From Candidatus Thiomargarita nelsonii (GTDB lineage Bacteria > Pseudomonadota > Gammaproteobacteria > Beggiatoales > Beggiatoaceae): a stretch of DNA of 64,000 nt. Shown here piece by piece: positions 15,945-24,232 of this stretch (the first letter of the stretch is position 1; each line of letters starts with the position of its first letter). Position numbers and translations under genes: made by a program. Below the pieces are notes generated by a model. That model was not told where the DNA came from. It was given only the letters and a program-made list of their open reading frames with translations, and did no database searches. Where the stretch lies: the NCBI GenBank assembly GCA_000785145.2, contig JSZA02000020.1:1-64000 (forward strand), in the 5' to 3' direction.

Positions 15945-17252
15945 TTATACCACCTGTATAGCAATGCGGTGACAGGCATTATTGAGATAACCTTTTGGAT
16001 TCCAACCCGGTAAAACCATAGGTTGTAAATGGCCTTGGCTATCTGCCGCTAAAGCCCACACTTCATAATAGCCTATTTTAGGAAAATCAAGCGTCGCATG
16101 CCACCGCTGCCAAGCTAAGCGATTGACGGGGGGATTAAGATCGGCTTTGTGCCAAGTCTTGCCGAAATCGTTGGAAACATAAAGCGCACTGACTTCAAAA
16201 TCCCCCGCCCAAGCATGTCCTCTCACGGCTAAGGATTTTCCCAATTCATGTGTGATGCCTGATTTTGGAAAAGTAATGATTGACTTCACCGGCATCGACT
16301 CAATAATACACATATCCTCATCGGGGACTTTAGTGCCGGAGGCGACTGGATTACAGGGTACACGGTAAGATTGTCCACCCATTTTAGGCCCATCGTGGAT
16401 TTGATTTCTAATCACGATCCGGTTGATCCATTTACCAGAAGTTGAAGCTGGCCATCCGCCGCAAACGAGTCTCAAAGGATAACCATTCTGAAGAGGAATG
16501 TCTTCGCCATTCATCGCCCATGCGATCAGGGTCTCATCTTCTAGTGCCTTACTTATAGGCACGCCCCGAGAAATAGGCACTTGATTCGGATCGCCACTTA
16601 AATGAGTATCAGCCCCATAATAGGCAATATAAACAGCATCTTCCTTAATACCACACTGGGTCAGTACATCTTTAAGCCTAACACCTGTCCATTGGGCACA
16701 ACCTATGGCACCAACTGACCATTGATTACCTTTGGCAGGCGGATTGAATTCACTTCTGCCATTGCCCCCACATTCGAGTTGAAGTTGATAGGTATGATGT
16801 TCAAAATTCTGCTTCAATTCTTCCAAGGTAAACTTTGTCGTTTTTTTACAAGACTCTCCAGTAATTTCTAATGTCCATGTCGTGAGATCGATAGTCTCGG
16901 GGGGAATGCCGTTGTTGCGGATAAAAAATCGGTTAGCTGGTGTGATGTCATCATCTAATAAGTGTGGGGGTGTTTCAGCATTAATCGGTTTGTCATTGAG
17001 AATAATGAGACCGTCTTTGCCGGGGATTTCAAAGGGATCGTCATCCTGAGCCAGCGCGGCTGGAATTAAGCCCCCAGGAAAATTCTCAGCAAAGGGAATA
17101 CTGGCACCTAAGACTGTACCCATTGCCAATAATCCGCTTTTTTTGATAAATCCTCTCCGTGTCATGGGATCGGTTTTTCTGCCCCAGACTAGCCAATCGG
17201 CTTTTTCAGAGTCTTCGGCATAGAGTTCGTGAATACCGCGTTCTTTTTTCAT
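15945..17252 (-). CDS. sorA: SorA-like sulfite:cytochrome c oxidoreductase, molybdopterin subunit
   Basis: The 435-residue protein has a Tat signal (TRRGFIKKSGLLAMGTVLGA, residues 31-50). Next is an oxidoreductase molybdopterin-binding domain with the Mo-ligand cysteine C161 in ECGGNGRSEF, the FNPPAKGNQWSVGAIGCAQW segment, and RLVCGGWPASTSGKWI. The C-terminal third is a Mo-cofactor dimerisation domain (LAVRGHAWAGDFEVSALYVS). It oxidises sulfite to sulfate in the periplasm, the last step of sulfur oxidation. SoxC is a possible alternative within the same superfamily, but the adjacent heme-c subunit and the absence of soxD favour SorAB. The leader gaaaaaagaacgcgg follows an aaggag site upstream of ATG 17252. 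Confidence 0.85.
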   Translation of the reverse strand: MKKERGIHELYAEDSEKADWLVWGRKTDPMTRRGFIKKSGLLAMGTVLGASIPFAENFPGGLIPAALAQDDDPFEIPGKDGLIILNDKPINAETPPHLLDDDITPANRFFIRNNGIPPETIDLTTWTLEITGESCKKTTKFTLEELKQNFEHHTYQLQLECGGNGRSEFNPPAKGNQWSVGAIGCAQWTGVRLKDVLTQCGIKEDAVYIAYYGADTHLSGDPNQVPISRGVPISKALEDETLIAWAMNGEDIPLQNGYPLRLVCGGWPASTSGKWINRIVIRNQIHDGPKMGGQSYRVPCNPVASGTKVPDEDMCIIESMPVKSIITFPKSGITHELGKSLAVRGHAWAGDFEVSALYVSNDFGKTWHKADLNPPVNRLAWQRWHATLDFPKIGYYEVWALAADSQGHLQPMVLPGWNPKGYLNNACHRIAIQVV

Positions 17253-17293
17253 GTTGTTCTCCTTAAATTAAATAAGTAGACGATAAATCGCCT

Positions 17294-17410
17294 GTACTGA
17301 ACCATGATACATCGGAGATTTTGGAGTCCAAAACGCCCAAAGCTAAAGCTTTGGACTCCAAAATACATTAAAATTAGCTTCGCTGACTTCGTATCATGGT
17401 TCGCTACTTA
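17294..17410. repeat. MITE-like element, GTACTGAACCAT arms with core c
   Basis: gtactgaaccatgatac at the left and gtatcatggttcgctactta at the right enclose ccaaagctaaagctttggac. It separates the diheme cytochrome gene from sorA and may end or split transcription. Confidence 0.7.
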
Positions 17411-17434
17411 CGAGCCTTGCGATTTATTGCCTAC

Positions 17435-18307
17435 TTATTCTTGAGGCAATGTTTGTGCATAACTTAAAATATCCAACTGCTTCTGAAGAGACAAACCTTT
17501 CTCCACCGCAGATGACATTGATGTCCCCGGATACCCAAAGCGAATCTTATGCAAAACTTCCCAAGGATTGCCATTAGCAGCAGCACCGACAAAAAGTTTT
17601 GAAATCTTGTTACCATCGGCGCCATGACAGCTTTCGCATCCACCCACGCCTTCATATAAAGTCTGTCCATTATCGGCATCACCGGTGGCCGATTTACTCG
17701 CTGCTCCTGAAAAAACGATGTACTTGTTCATGTCAACCAAGCCTTCTTTCAGGAACTTAGTCAGATCCCAAATATCCTGTTCGGACAATGGCATATTCTT
17801 TTTGACAATGGCGTTATAAATCTCTCCCACAGCTTTGTTTTTGACATAATAAAGCCCCTTGATACCGGTGTAGTGACTACTACCAGTCTCATAAGCCCCT
17901 TCATTGCCTTTGTAGTCCCAACCATGACATTCTTTGCAACGCCAAGTTGTTGAGCCAGTCTGGCTGCCCGCCGGATACCAAGCGTATGTCTCGGTTGGCT
18001 CAGGCTCGCCGTTGATTTTCCACCATTTGTCGTATAGAAGTCCACCTCGTACCAAATTAGCTGTGGCATATTTGGTCTTATCAACCAGCATCAGCGATGC
18101 TAAATCGGGTTCAAAGCTTAGCGTTGCCTCATTAAAGATGAAATTGACGTTATACGACACGTCAGGTGTCGGGGCATATTCCAAGTCATAGAGACTAATA
18201 GTGGTCTCATCAACAGGGGTCATACTGGACGTTGACCAATTCACATCGCCGGCTGTCACTGCGTTTGAGGCGGCTGCCAGTAAAATTAAAACTGTTTTTG
18301 CTTTCAT
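17435..18307 (-). CDS. Periplasmic diheme cytochrome c
   Basis: A signal peptide (KAKTVLILLAAASNAVTA) is followed by a mature protein of about 270 residues. Two heme-c sites are visible: CKECH at residues 124-128 and CESCH at 224-228. The C-terminal domain reads GDADNGQTLYEGVGGCESCH and DILSYAQTLP, a class I cytochrome c pattern. Methionines near NMPLSEQD and GTSMSS could be axial ligands. It is encoded upstream of sorAB on the same strand, separated by 182 bases containing a repeat, so a role in carrying electrons from sulfur-compound oxidation is reasonable but inferred. It is not an obvious TsdA or SoxX/A. Confidence 0.75.
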   Translation of the reverse strand: MKAKTVLILLAAASNAVTAGDVNWSTSSMTPVDETTISLYDLEYAPTPDVSYNVNFIFNEATLSFEPDLASLMLVDKTKYATANLVRGGLLYDKWWKINGEPEPTETYAWYPAGSQTGSTTWRCKECHGWDYKGNEGAYETGSSHYTGIKGLYYVKNKAVGEIYNAIVKKNMPLSEQDIWDLTKFLKEGLVDMNKYIVFSGAASKSATGDADNGQTLYEGVGGCESCHGADGNKISKLFVGAAANGNPWEVLHKIRFGYPGTSMSSAVEKGLSLQKQLDILSYAQTLPQE

Positions 18308-18360
18308 AATTGAAATGACCTGTATAGTGAGGAGTTATAATTAAAGTTTGATATTCTATT

Positions 18361-18379
18361 AAAAATGATAATCAATTGC
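18361..18379. promoter_or_regulatory. Possible Fur-box-like site
   Basis: aaaaatgataatcaattgc in the divergent intergenic region of the cytochrome gene and queH matches the 19-base Fur consensus (GATAATGATAATCATTATC) at about 14 positions. AT-rich DNA gives such matches by chance, so this is weak evidence. Confidence 0.3.
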
Positions 18380-18409
18380 AATAATCTATTTATGGCAGGG
18401 AAATAACTT

Positions 18410-19075
18410 ATGTCTGAACGATCCATCATTCCGCCACCCAACGGCGAAAATCGTGTTTTATTGCATTCCTGTTGTGCCCCTTGCACTGGGGAAATTATGG
18501 AGGCATTATTAGCCTCTGGCATTGATTACACTGTTTTTTTTTATAATCCCAATATTCATCCGCGAGACGAATACGAAATCCGCAAAGAGGAAAATAAACG
18601 CTTTGCTGAAAAATATCAGGTGCCCTTTGTTGATGCCGATTACGATTCGGATAATTGGTTTGCGCGTACAAAAGGTATGGAATTTGAGCCAGAGCGGGGG
18701 ATTCGGTGTACGGCGTGTTTTGATATGCGTTTAGAGCGCTCGGCTTTGTATGCACACGAAAATGGCTTTAAAGTTTTTACCAGTTCACTCGGTATTTCTC
18801 GTTGGAAAAATTTCCAACAAGTCAATGATTGTGGCATACGCGCCGCTGAGTCTTATCCTGATTTAATGTATTGGACCTATAATTGGCGCAAAAAAGGTGG
18901 CTCGCAACGTATGATAGACATTGCTAAAAATGAGCGTTTTTATCAACAAGGATATTGTGGTTGTGTCCATTCGCTGCGTGAGACAAACCGTTGGCGCAAG
19001 AAAAATGGGCGCGAGTTGATTAAAATCGGTGTAGAATATTATGAATATTCTGAGACGGGAGATTTTAAATCATGA
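18410..19075 (+). CDS. queH: Epoxyqueuosine reductase QueH
   Basis: The 221-residue cytosolic protein performs the last step of queuosine tRNA modification by reducing epoxyqueuosine. Signature features are LLHSCCAPC (C21, C22, C25), [47 protein letters not shown] and [14 protein letters not shown], which supply the cysteines for the two-iron/[4Fe-4S] centre of QueH. It is unrelated to QueG. It overlaps the ubiK start by four bases (ATGA), so they are co-translated. The start ATG 18410 has a cagggaaataactt leader with ggga. A 43-base piece of this gene is duplicated at 14827-14869. Confidence 0.92.
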   Translation: MSERSIIPPPNGENRVLLHSCCAPCTGEIMEALLASGIDYTVFFYNPNIHPRDEYEIRKEENKRFAEKYQVPFVDADYDSDNWFARTKGMEFEPERGIRCTACFDMRLERSALYAHENGFKVFTSSLGISRWKNFQQVNDCGIRAAESYPDLMYWTYNWRKKGGSQRMIDIAKNERFYQQGYCGCVHSLRETNRWRKKNGRELIKIGVEYYEYSETGDFKS

Positions 19076-19362
19076 GCCAAGCAATGCCTAATTTTGATAC
19101 TTTTTTCAATTCAATCACAGATGTGCTGCCTAAGAGCTTATTAACTATGCACCAAGATTTAGAAAAAAATTTACGGGTTGCCTTAGATTCTGGTTTACGT
19201 AAAATGAATTTGGTGACACGAGAAGAATTTGAGGTGCAAACTGCTGTGCTGGAACGGACTCGTAGTCGTTTGGAAGCCTTAGAGGCGCGAGTGGCTCTGC
19301 TAGAAGGGGCGCGACAAGAAGCGGGTTTGTTTGATCAAACTTTTAAACAATCTGAGACGTGA
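19072..19362 (+). CDS. ubiK: Ubiquinone biosynthesis accessory factor UbiK
   Basis: The 96-residue protein starts with an amphipathic helix ([20 protein letters not shown]) and ends in a coiled coil ([29 protein letters not shown], split here), the BMFP/YqiC layout. UbiK binds UbiJ and assists aerobic ubiquinone synthesis under O2. It overlaps queH by four bases. The fairly conserved [14 protein letters not shown] segment is diagnostic. The window also contains the anaerobic ubiTUV genes only 200 bases downstream, so both oxygen-dependent and -independent ubiquinone routes are likely present. Confidence 0.85.
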   Translation: MSQAMPNFDTFFNSITDVLPKSLLTMHQDLEKNLRVALDSGLRKMNLVTREEFEVQTAVLERTRSRLEALEARVALLEGARQEAGLFDQTFKQSET

Positions 19363-19382
19363 TAATTCGACGCAGAGCGTCG

Positions 19383-19517
19383 ATGCCATTAAGTTAAGAC
19401 GGTCTGTAGGGTGGATTAAGCGATAGCGTATCCACCAAAACTTATAAATTAATCAGGTGGATACGCTCCGCTTAATCCACCCTACAGGTATGGATTTTTC
19501 GCGATACTTAATGGCAT
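19383..19517. mobile_element. MITE-like element, CAATGCCAT-type arms with tagggtgga core
   Basis: atgccattaagttaagac at left and gatacttaatggcat at right enclose gtagggtggattaagcgata and its inverse. Very similar to 145-281, differing in a few internal bases. It separates ubiK and ubiU. Confidence 0.75.
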
Positions 19518-19561
19518 TTTTGCTCCGCGTGGGAACGAGAAAATAACACTAGGAACATTTT

Positions 19562-20563
19562 ATGATGGAACTCGTTTGCCCGGCTGGAAACCTTCCTTCC
19601 CTGAAAGCGGCTGTCGATAACGGGGCGGATGCGGTTTATATCGGCTTTAAAGATGACACCAACGCTCGCCATTTCGCGGGGCTGAATTTTAATGATAAAC
19701 GTGCTGGCAGTGCGCTGCAATATGCCAGAGAGCGTGGGGTCAAGGTTTTTGTGGCAATTAATACTTATGCCCAAACTAGCACCTTCAAGCGTTGGCAAGA
19801 GGCGGTGGACAGGGCGGCTGGGCTTGGGGTGAATGCTCTGATACTGGCTGACATCGGGGTGATGGATTACGCCTCTGAACGGTATCCCGATTTGAATTTG
19901 CATTTGTCCGTGCAAGCTTCGGCGACAAATCAAGCAGCCTTGTCTTTTTATCATCGGCATTTTAATATCCGCCGAGCGGTTTTGCCGCGTGTGCTTTCAA
20001 TCAAGCAAGTTCGACAACTGGCGGAAGAGAGTCCTATTCCGCTGGAAGTCTTCGGCTTTGGCAGCTTGTGCGTGATGGTCGAAGGACGTTGCTTGTTGTC
20101 ATCATATACAACGGGGCAATCGCCCAATAATTATGGGGCTTGTTCGCCCGGTAATGCCGTCCGCTGGCAAGAAAAACCGGACGGTTCGCTGGAAACGCGC
20201 TTGAATGGTGTGCTGATTGATCGTTACGAGGCGGGAGAAAACGCGGGTTATCCCACGCTGTGTAAAGGTCGTTTTCAGGTTAATGGCAACACTTTTTACG
20301 CTATCGAGGAGCCGACGAGTCTTAATAGCTTGTCAATTTTGCCCGATTTGCAAAAAATGGGTATTGCTGCATTGAAAGTCGAGGGACGGCAACGGAGCCC
20401 TGCTTATGTTGCCCAAGTGACCCGTGTGCTGCGGGCGGCGATTGATAGCTGCCATTCCAATCCAGATACTTTCCAAGCACAGCCGGCCTGGTTGGCTGAG
20501 TTGGAAAAGGTCTCGGAAGGCGCACAAACGACGTTGGGGGCTTATCATCGCCCTTGGCAATAA
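19562..20563 (+). CDS. ubiU: O2-independent ubiquinone biosynthesis protein UbiU (peptidase U32 family)
   Basis: The 333 residues start MELVCPAGNLPSLKAAVDNG, then ADAVYIGF and NARHFAGLNF, the U32 signature. Cysteines in GSLCVMVEGRCLLSSY, NYGACSPGN and YPTLCKGRF are the likely [4Fe-4S] ligands. UbiU and UbiV form a heterodimer that hydroxylates the ubiquinone ring using prephenate instead of O2. ubiV starts 17 bases after the stop, so they form an operon. Either ATG 19562 or 19565 may start the protein, with aggaac upstream. Presence in a sulfur oxidiser that lives at oxic/anoxic boundaries is sensible. Confidence 0.92.
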   Translation: MMELVCPAGNLPSLKAAVDNGADAVYIGFKDDTNARHFAGLNFNDKRAGSALQYARERGVKVFVAINTYAQTSTFKRWQEAVDRAAGLGVNALILADIGVMDYASERYPDLNLHLSVQASATNQAALSFYHRHFNIRRAVLPRVLSIKQVRQLAEESPIPLEVFGFGSLCVMVEGRCLLSSYTTGQSPNNYGACSPGNAVRWQEKPDGSLETRLNGVLIDRYEAGENAGYPTLCKGRFQVNGNTFYAIEEPTSLNSLSILPDLQKMGIAALKVEGRQRSPAYVAQVTRVLRAAIDSCHSNPDTFQAQPAWLAELEKVSEGAQTTLGAYHRPWQ

Positions 20564-20580
20564 ACAAGAGAATAGTAAGA

Positions 20581-21486
20581 ATGCAAGCAAAACTTGTCCC
20601 AAAAATGGCACTTGGTCCGTTGTTATATTATTGGCCCAAGGAACAAATACAGGATTTTTACCAGCAAATCGCGGAAACGCCGGTGGATATTGTTTATCTC
20701 GGTGAAACGGTTTGCTCAAAACGCCGCACGATGAATTATGAAGATTGGCTGGAACTGGCAGAACAATTGCGGTCACAAGGAAAAGAAGTTGTCTTGTCTA
20801 GCATGACCCTGCTCGAAGCCAGTTCAGAGCTAAAAGCATTGAGCCGTTTGTGCAAGACGGAAGGTTTTACCATTGAGGCCAACGATCTGGGAGCGGTTGA
20901 GCTGCTTTCGCAGGCGAAACGGGCTTTTGTCAGTGGACCTTCAGTGAATATTTATAATCATCGCACTTTGCAATTTTTGGCAAAGCAAGGCTTGAAACGT
21001 TGGACACTGCCCGTAGAGCTTTCCAAAACGGTGCTTGAGGATTTGCAAAAAGAGCGCCCATCGGGTATGGAAACTGAAGTGTTTGTCTGGGGACGCTTGC
21101 CATTGGCGTATTCAGCCCGCTGTTTTACGGCGAGGGCGCACAATCTGCCCAAGGATGATTGCCAATACCGCTGCTTAGATTATCCCGACGGCTTGCGTTT
21201 GCGTACCCGCGAGGCGGATGATTTTTTGTGTTTAAACGGCATTCAGACTCAGTCCGCGATGACTTGCAATTTGTTGGATGAGATCAAATCGTTGAAACGG
21301 CTCAATGTTGATGTGCTACGCATTAGCCCGCAATCTCATTTTACGGTTAAGATTATTGAGGCTTTTGATGCTGTAGTGAATCATCAGGCGGAAAGCAGCA
21401 CTTTTCGTGAGCAAAGCAAACGTTGGGCATTGTCCGGCTTATGTAATGGCTATTGGCATGGTGAGGCGGGCATGGTTCAAAGCTAA
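20581..21486 (+). CDS. ubiV: O2-independent ubiquinone biosynthesis protein UbiV (peptidase U32 family)
   Basis: The 301 residues from ATG 20581 begin MQAKLVPKMALGPLLYYWPK, with IVYLGETVCSKRR, SSMTLLEASSELKAL and FVWGRLPLAYSARCFTARAH. Conserved cysteines (VCSKR, ARCFTARAHNLPKDDCQYRC) fit the [4Fe-4S] site of UbiV. The open frame extends to 20554, but those nine residues overlap ubiU and are not conserved, so 20581 is preferred. It is the partner of UbiU. Located 17 bases downstream, it is certainly part of the same transcript. Confidence 0.92.
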   Translation: MQAKLVPKMALGPLLYYWPKEQIQDFYQQIAETPVDIVYLGETVCSKRRTMNYEDWLELAEQLRSQGKEVVLSSMTLLEASSELKALSRLCKTEGFTIEANDLGAVELLSQAKRAFVSGPSVNIYNHRTLQFLAKQGLKRWTLPVELSKTVLEDLQKERPSGMETEVFVWGRLPLAYSARCFTARAHNLPKDDCQYRCLDYPDGLRLRTREADDFLCLNGIQTQSAMTCNLLDEIKSLKRLNVDVLRISPQSHFTVKIIEAFDAVVNHQAESSTFREQSKRWALSGLCNGYWHGEAGMVQS

Positions 21487-21590
21487 GTACTCGACGCACA
21501 GCAAACTGCAACATGAAAGGATGACAACATGGGATAGTATTGTCGGCTAGATTACGCTGTTTAATTATGAATATCAAGGGAGTATGAGGG

Positions 21591-21797
21591 ATGTCAGTGC
21601 AAACAACATTAACTTTTAAAGAATTGAAACAACAACCGTTAGAAGACATTTTTGAATCTGTTTTGCGTTATCAGCAGATTTTAACAGTGCAACTGACGAA
21701 TGGTTTAGAAGTTCTCATTCAACCTAAACTGAAACCTTTACCCACTTTAGATGGTTATGTGTCAAAGGGGTGGAAAGAGGCTATTTACATGGTTTAA
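21591..21797 (+). CDS. Antitoxin-like small protein (remnant of a TA pair)
   Basis: Begins MSVQTTLTFKELKQQPLEDI and runs 68 residues. The linker KLKPLPTLDGYVSKGWKEAI resembles C-termini of small antitoxins of PIN toxins. It is followed within the same bases by a truncated PIN domain in another frame, so the normal operon has suffered a deletion at about 21795. The true C-terminus is uncertain. The ATG at 21591 has gagggatg just upstream. Confidence 0.45.
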   Translation: MSVQTTLTFKELKQQPLEDIFESVLRYQQILTVQLTNGLEVLIQPKLKPLPTLDGYVSKGWKEAIYMV

Positions 21798-21955
21798 CTG
21801 CTCGTCGGATACACGATGCCAGACATGCGGCCCTCGCACTCTCGGCTGGTCTCACCAAGATATACACTTATGATGTTGAAGATTGGAGACATTTTCAGTC
21901 AGATGGATTATTGATTGTGGGGCCAAGTTCTAGTTTGTCTCTGCTGAGAGGATAG
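21797..21955 (+). pseudogene. C-terminal fragment of a PIN-domain toxin
   Basis: RIHDARHAALALSAGLTKIY + TYDVEDWRHFQSDGLLIVGP is the terminal alpha/beta unit of a VapC-like PIN domain, including the HDA segment with a metal-binding aspartate and YTYDVEDW. The first two thirds, including the N-terminal catalytic aspartate, are absent. It is not expected to be active. Confidence 0.6.
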
Positions 21956-22005
21956 CTTAATGTGCTCTGAACTGTGATTCTAATGATTTAAAAGATAAAT
22001 TTATC

Positions 22006-22232
22006 CTCGTTCCCTTAGCGAAGCGCACTCACTTATACATAAGTATCCAAGTACTTTAAATAAAAGGATATTTGTAGGGTGCGTCCTACGCACCGCATTG
22101 AGCGTCAGGGTGCGTAGGACGCACCCTACAAAACCTCGTAAATGGACTTGTGTATAAGAGAGTGCGCGAGGCAAAGGAAACGAAGTAACGAAGCGGAGCG
22201 GAGATCATGCATGCATCGACGCTCCGCGTCGC
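22006..22232. repeat. Nested element: family B arms, ttatacataag arms, core a centre
   Basis: Same order and nearly the same sequence as 14924-15155: cgttcccttagcgaagcgca, cttatacataagtatccaag, core a and inverse (22076-22133), cttgtgtataagagagtgcg, then gacgctccgcgtc. It lies between ubiV and ubiT. Confidence 0.75.
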
Positions 22233-22264
22233 GGTATGGGAAAATACTCCAACTAGGAATAAGC

Positions 22265-22771
22265 ATGATAAACTCTCTAATTTACCCCAAAATCCCCACA
22301 TTGCCATCACTGCCTGTGTCATTGCTGGCGGCACCTGTTACCTTGTTGCCGGAAAAGTTTCATGCGACTGCGATAAGCAAGTTGCTCAATTTGTTGCTGG
22401 AAAGTGCCTTGCAAGAAGGCGAATTGGATTTTTTGGATGGGCAAAGCGTGTCGGTAGAAGTCATTGATTTGAAATTGCGCTTTGCGCTCAGTTTGGAGCA
22501 TGAGCGACTCGTTGCTCGCCCTTGGCAAGGGCAAGATGATTTGAACTTGCGTGGGCATTTGTACGATTTCCTGCTGCTAGCCAGCCGCCAGGAAGATTCC
22601 GATACTTTGTTCTTCCAACGCCGCCTGAAAATGGAAGGTAGTACTGATCTGGGGCTTGAGGTTAAGAATTTGTTGGATGGCATGGATATGGAATCTGTCC
22701 GCTTTCATAAGCCGATTGATTTTGCATTGCAACGATCTGTGGGTGTTTATTCGAGATTGTTTCAACATTAG
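22265..22771 (+). CDS. ubiT: Ubiquinone anaerobic biosynthesis accessory factor UbiT (SCP2 domain)
   Basis: The 168 residues from ATG 22265 contain an SCP2 lipid-binding fold: LPEKFHATAISKLLNLLLES, LDFLDGQSVSVEVIDLKLRF, then TDLGLEVKNLLDGMDMESV. UbiT takes the place of UbiJ as lipid carrier in the O2-independent ubiquinone pathway and is usually encoded with UbiU and UbiV. The longer open frame from 22142 translates a repeat and is rejected. A piece of this gene (about 22643-22713) is copied at 28956-29026. A nested repeat separates it from ubiV, so it may have its own promoter. Confidence 0.88.
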   Translation: MINSLIYPKIPTLPSLPVSLLAAPVTLLPEKFHATAISKLLNLLLESALQEGELDFLDGQSVSVEVIDLKLRFALSLEHERLVARPWQGQDDLNLRGHLYDFLLLASRQEDSDTLFFQRRLKMEGSTDLGLEVKNLLDGMDMESVRFHKPIDFALQRSVGVYSRLFQH

Positions 22772-22820
22772 ACTTGTCCCAACAAATCTCATACCAATTC
22801 TGAATTGAAACGCGATTTAA

Positions 22821-22851
22821 AAAATCCTATTTTTTGAAAAAATAGGATTTT
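22821..22851. terminator. Hairpin repeat, likely terminator after ubiT
   Basis: aaaatcctattttttgaaaa and aataggatttt pair into a stem with A/T tracts on both sides. Family members: 33660-33692, 35069-35101, 45538-45570, 57872-57904. Confidence 0.6.
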
Positions 22852-22858
22852 TAGATGA

Positions 22859-22952
22859 CTAGTACTCTGTCAATGTTAAATTGATGGGTGTTGTAGGGTG
22901 CGTCCTACGCACCCTGACGCGAAAAAGGTGCGTAGGACGCACCCTACATTAC
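22859..22952. repeat. Element with ctagtactctgtcaa arm and core a
   Basis: Left arm ctagtactctgtcaatgtta, then gggtgttgtagggtgcgtcc and the inverse core at 22928-22948. This is the uninterrupted counterpart of the element at 51293-51573, in which a CAATGCCAT element is inserted after tgttgtagggt. Confidence 0.75.
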
Positions 22953-22966
22953 GTTTAATCAAAGTT

Positions 22967-23443
22967 GAGTAAATAATGAACAAAATTAAAGAAATGGAGC
23001 AAATTGAAGATATTTTACGACCAATAACGAAGAGTTGGTCATCTAATTATTTACGAATCCTTTTCGTGTTCATATATTGTTCTCATTGGATTTTCTTGAT
23101 ATTATTATGCATTTTCGTAGTAACTGTCACACTTCAATTTGGTCATTTTCCTTGGTATGGACATCCAGACCCAAAATATGCTGGGGCAATTAGCATCTTG
23201 CATACTCCAATAATGTTATTCATGGTTTGGGGGGTAAACACTACGCCAATTGTCATTATATTAACAGGAATAAGATTATGGAAAAAGTCTATTGGATGGC
23301 AAGAGATTGGATTATATTTTGGTGGGCTAATTTTATTTTTGTTTATACTTTTCAATGATGTCGCAGGGTTGATGACATGGTTAGGCGACTGATACAGCCG
23401 CAGCTGTTGTTTATCCTCAGGCATTGCTAGCGTCAATGCCATC
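22967..23443 (+). repeat. 477-bp direct duplication, copy 1
   Basis: From gagtaaataatgaacaaaat to cgtcaatgccatc. The second copy, also 477 bp, is 25794-26270. Differences are scattered substitutions without length changes. The copies flank the RloA/RloB pair. Confidence 0.85.
22976..23392 (+). CDS. Small four-helix membrane protein, copy 1
   Basis: The 138-residue protein has four hydrophobic segments (LRILFVFIYCSHWIFLILLC, FVVTVTLQF, ISILHTPIMLFMVWGV plus IVIILTGIRLW, IGLYFGGLILFLFILFNDVA). No family was recognised. The N-terminus is polar (MNKIKEMEQIEDILRPITKS). A near-identical paralogue of the same length is at 25803-26219. Conservation at the protein level between the copies (most substitutions conservative) suggests both are, or recently were, coding. 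It could be an accessory gene of the intervening AbiL-like pair or an independent duplicated gene. Confidence 0.65.
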   Translation: MNKIKEMEQIEDILRPITKSWSSNYLRILFVFIYCSHWIFLILLCIFVVTVTLQFGHFPWYGHPDPKYAGAISILHTPIMLFMVWGVNTTPIVIILTGIRLWKKSIGWQEIGLYFGGLILFLFILFNDVAGLMTWLGD

Positions 23444-23518
23444 AAGTAAGAATAGGTAGGACTTTTCAGCCTTTTCCCGGGCAAGCACAAGGATTGTCCC
23501 TACCAGTCCAATTAGCAT

Positions 23519-24232
23519 TCAATTATTGTAAAATTTTATCCAATCTCGTAATTCTTTCACAAGAATATGAATTTTTGTACTTGGGTTGGCTTCAATTGGT
23601 TCTTTATTTTTGTGGTAATCAAGTAATTTGCTTGCTTTTTGTATGGCCTGTTCTTCATTGCCAATTTCATTGATTATTTCTACAATCTTATTAGCTTTAT
23701 AATGATCATATTCATAGTCATTGTATTTCTTAGCCGACTTTCTGATTTGACTTTGCAATTTAGCGTAAATCTCGCTACGAGACAACGGTTTACTTTCTTC
23801 AATATAGCTTATATGAAGTAACAACCATAATTCAAACGCTTCGTTACTGTATGCAATTTGAATATTTTCCCGTTCTGCGATCTTAAAAGCATCATTAAAT
23901 CTATTAATTTTGGTTTCATTTTCATCAGCGTCGTCTTTATCAAAAACAGCCCAAACGAAATCAATTTCTTTGTGGTATTCTAATTCTAATTTAAATTCTT
24001 CTCTTTTCTCTATAGCTTGCTCAATAACACCTTTAGGATCCCGTCCCGTTCCAACTGTTCTTATATACATAGTTTTTTCTGGAAACTTCTTTTGAAATTG
24101 CTTAAAATAGCCAGGTTCCGTTTTTTCGTCTTCACAAACAATTAGAAAAAACTGAGCATATTTCTTGAGTCTGAAAGGTCTTTTGCTTTCGCCTTTTTGA
24201 TGATGTTGCTTTAGTTTCCCCTTTTTAGCCAT
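23519..24232 (-). CDS. rloB: RloB-family (AbiLii-like) TOPRIM-type effector
   Basis: The 237 residues from ATG 24232 include a basic N-terminus, QFFLIVCEDEKTEPGYFKQF (TOPRIM-like glutamate E34) and DFVWAVFDKDDADEN (D98-D100 DxD), the RloB/PF13707 pattern. These are features of an OLD/TOPRIM nuclease-like domain. The C-terminal half is helical. RloB normally pairs with the ATPase RloA, as here. The pair corresponds to AbiL abortive-infection modules and is related in layout to PARIS/OLD-type defence. The start overlaps the end of rloA by eight bases, and the upstream extension to 24295 is in rloA and rejected. Confidence 0.85.
   Translation of the reverse strand: MAKKGKLKQHHQKGESKRPFRLKKYAQFFLIVCEDEKTEPGYFKQFQKKFPEKTMYIRTVGTGRDPKGVIEQAIEKREEFKLELEYHKEIDFVWAVFDKDDADENETKINRFNDAFKIAERENIQIAYSNEAFELWLLLHISYIEESKPLSRSEIYAKLQSQIRKSAKKYNDYEYDHYKANKIVEIINEIGNEEQAIQKASKLLDYHKNKEPIEANPSTKIHILVKELRDWIKFYNN

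Noticed and set aside
22142..22264. N-terminal extension of ubiT
   Set aside because: Encoded by a nested repeat. The conserved protein starts at 22265.
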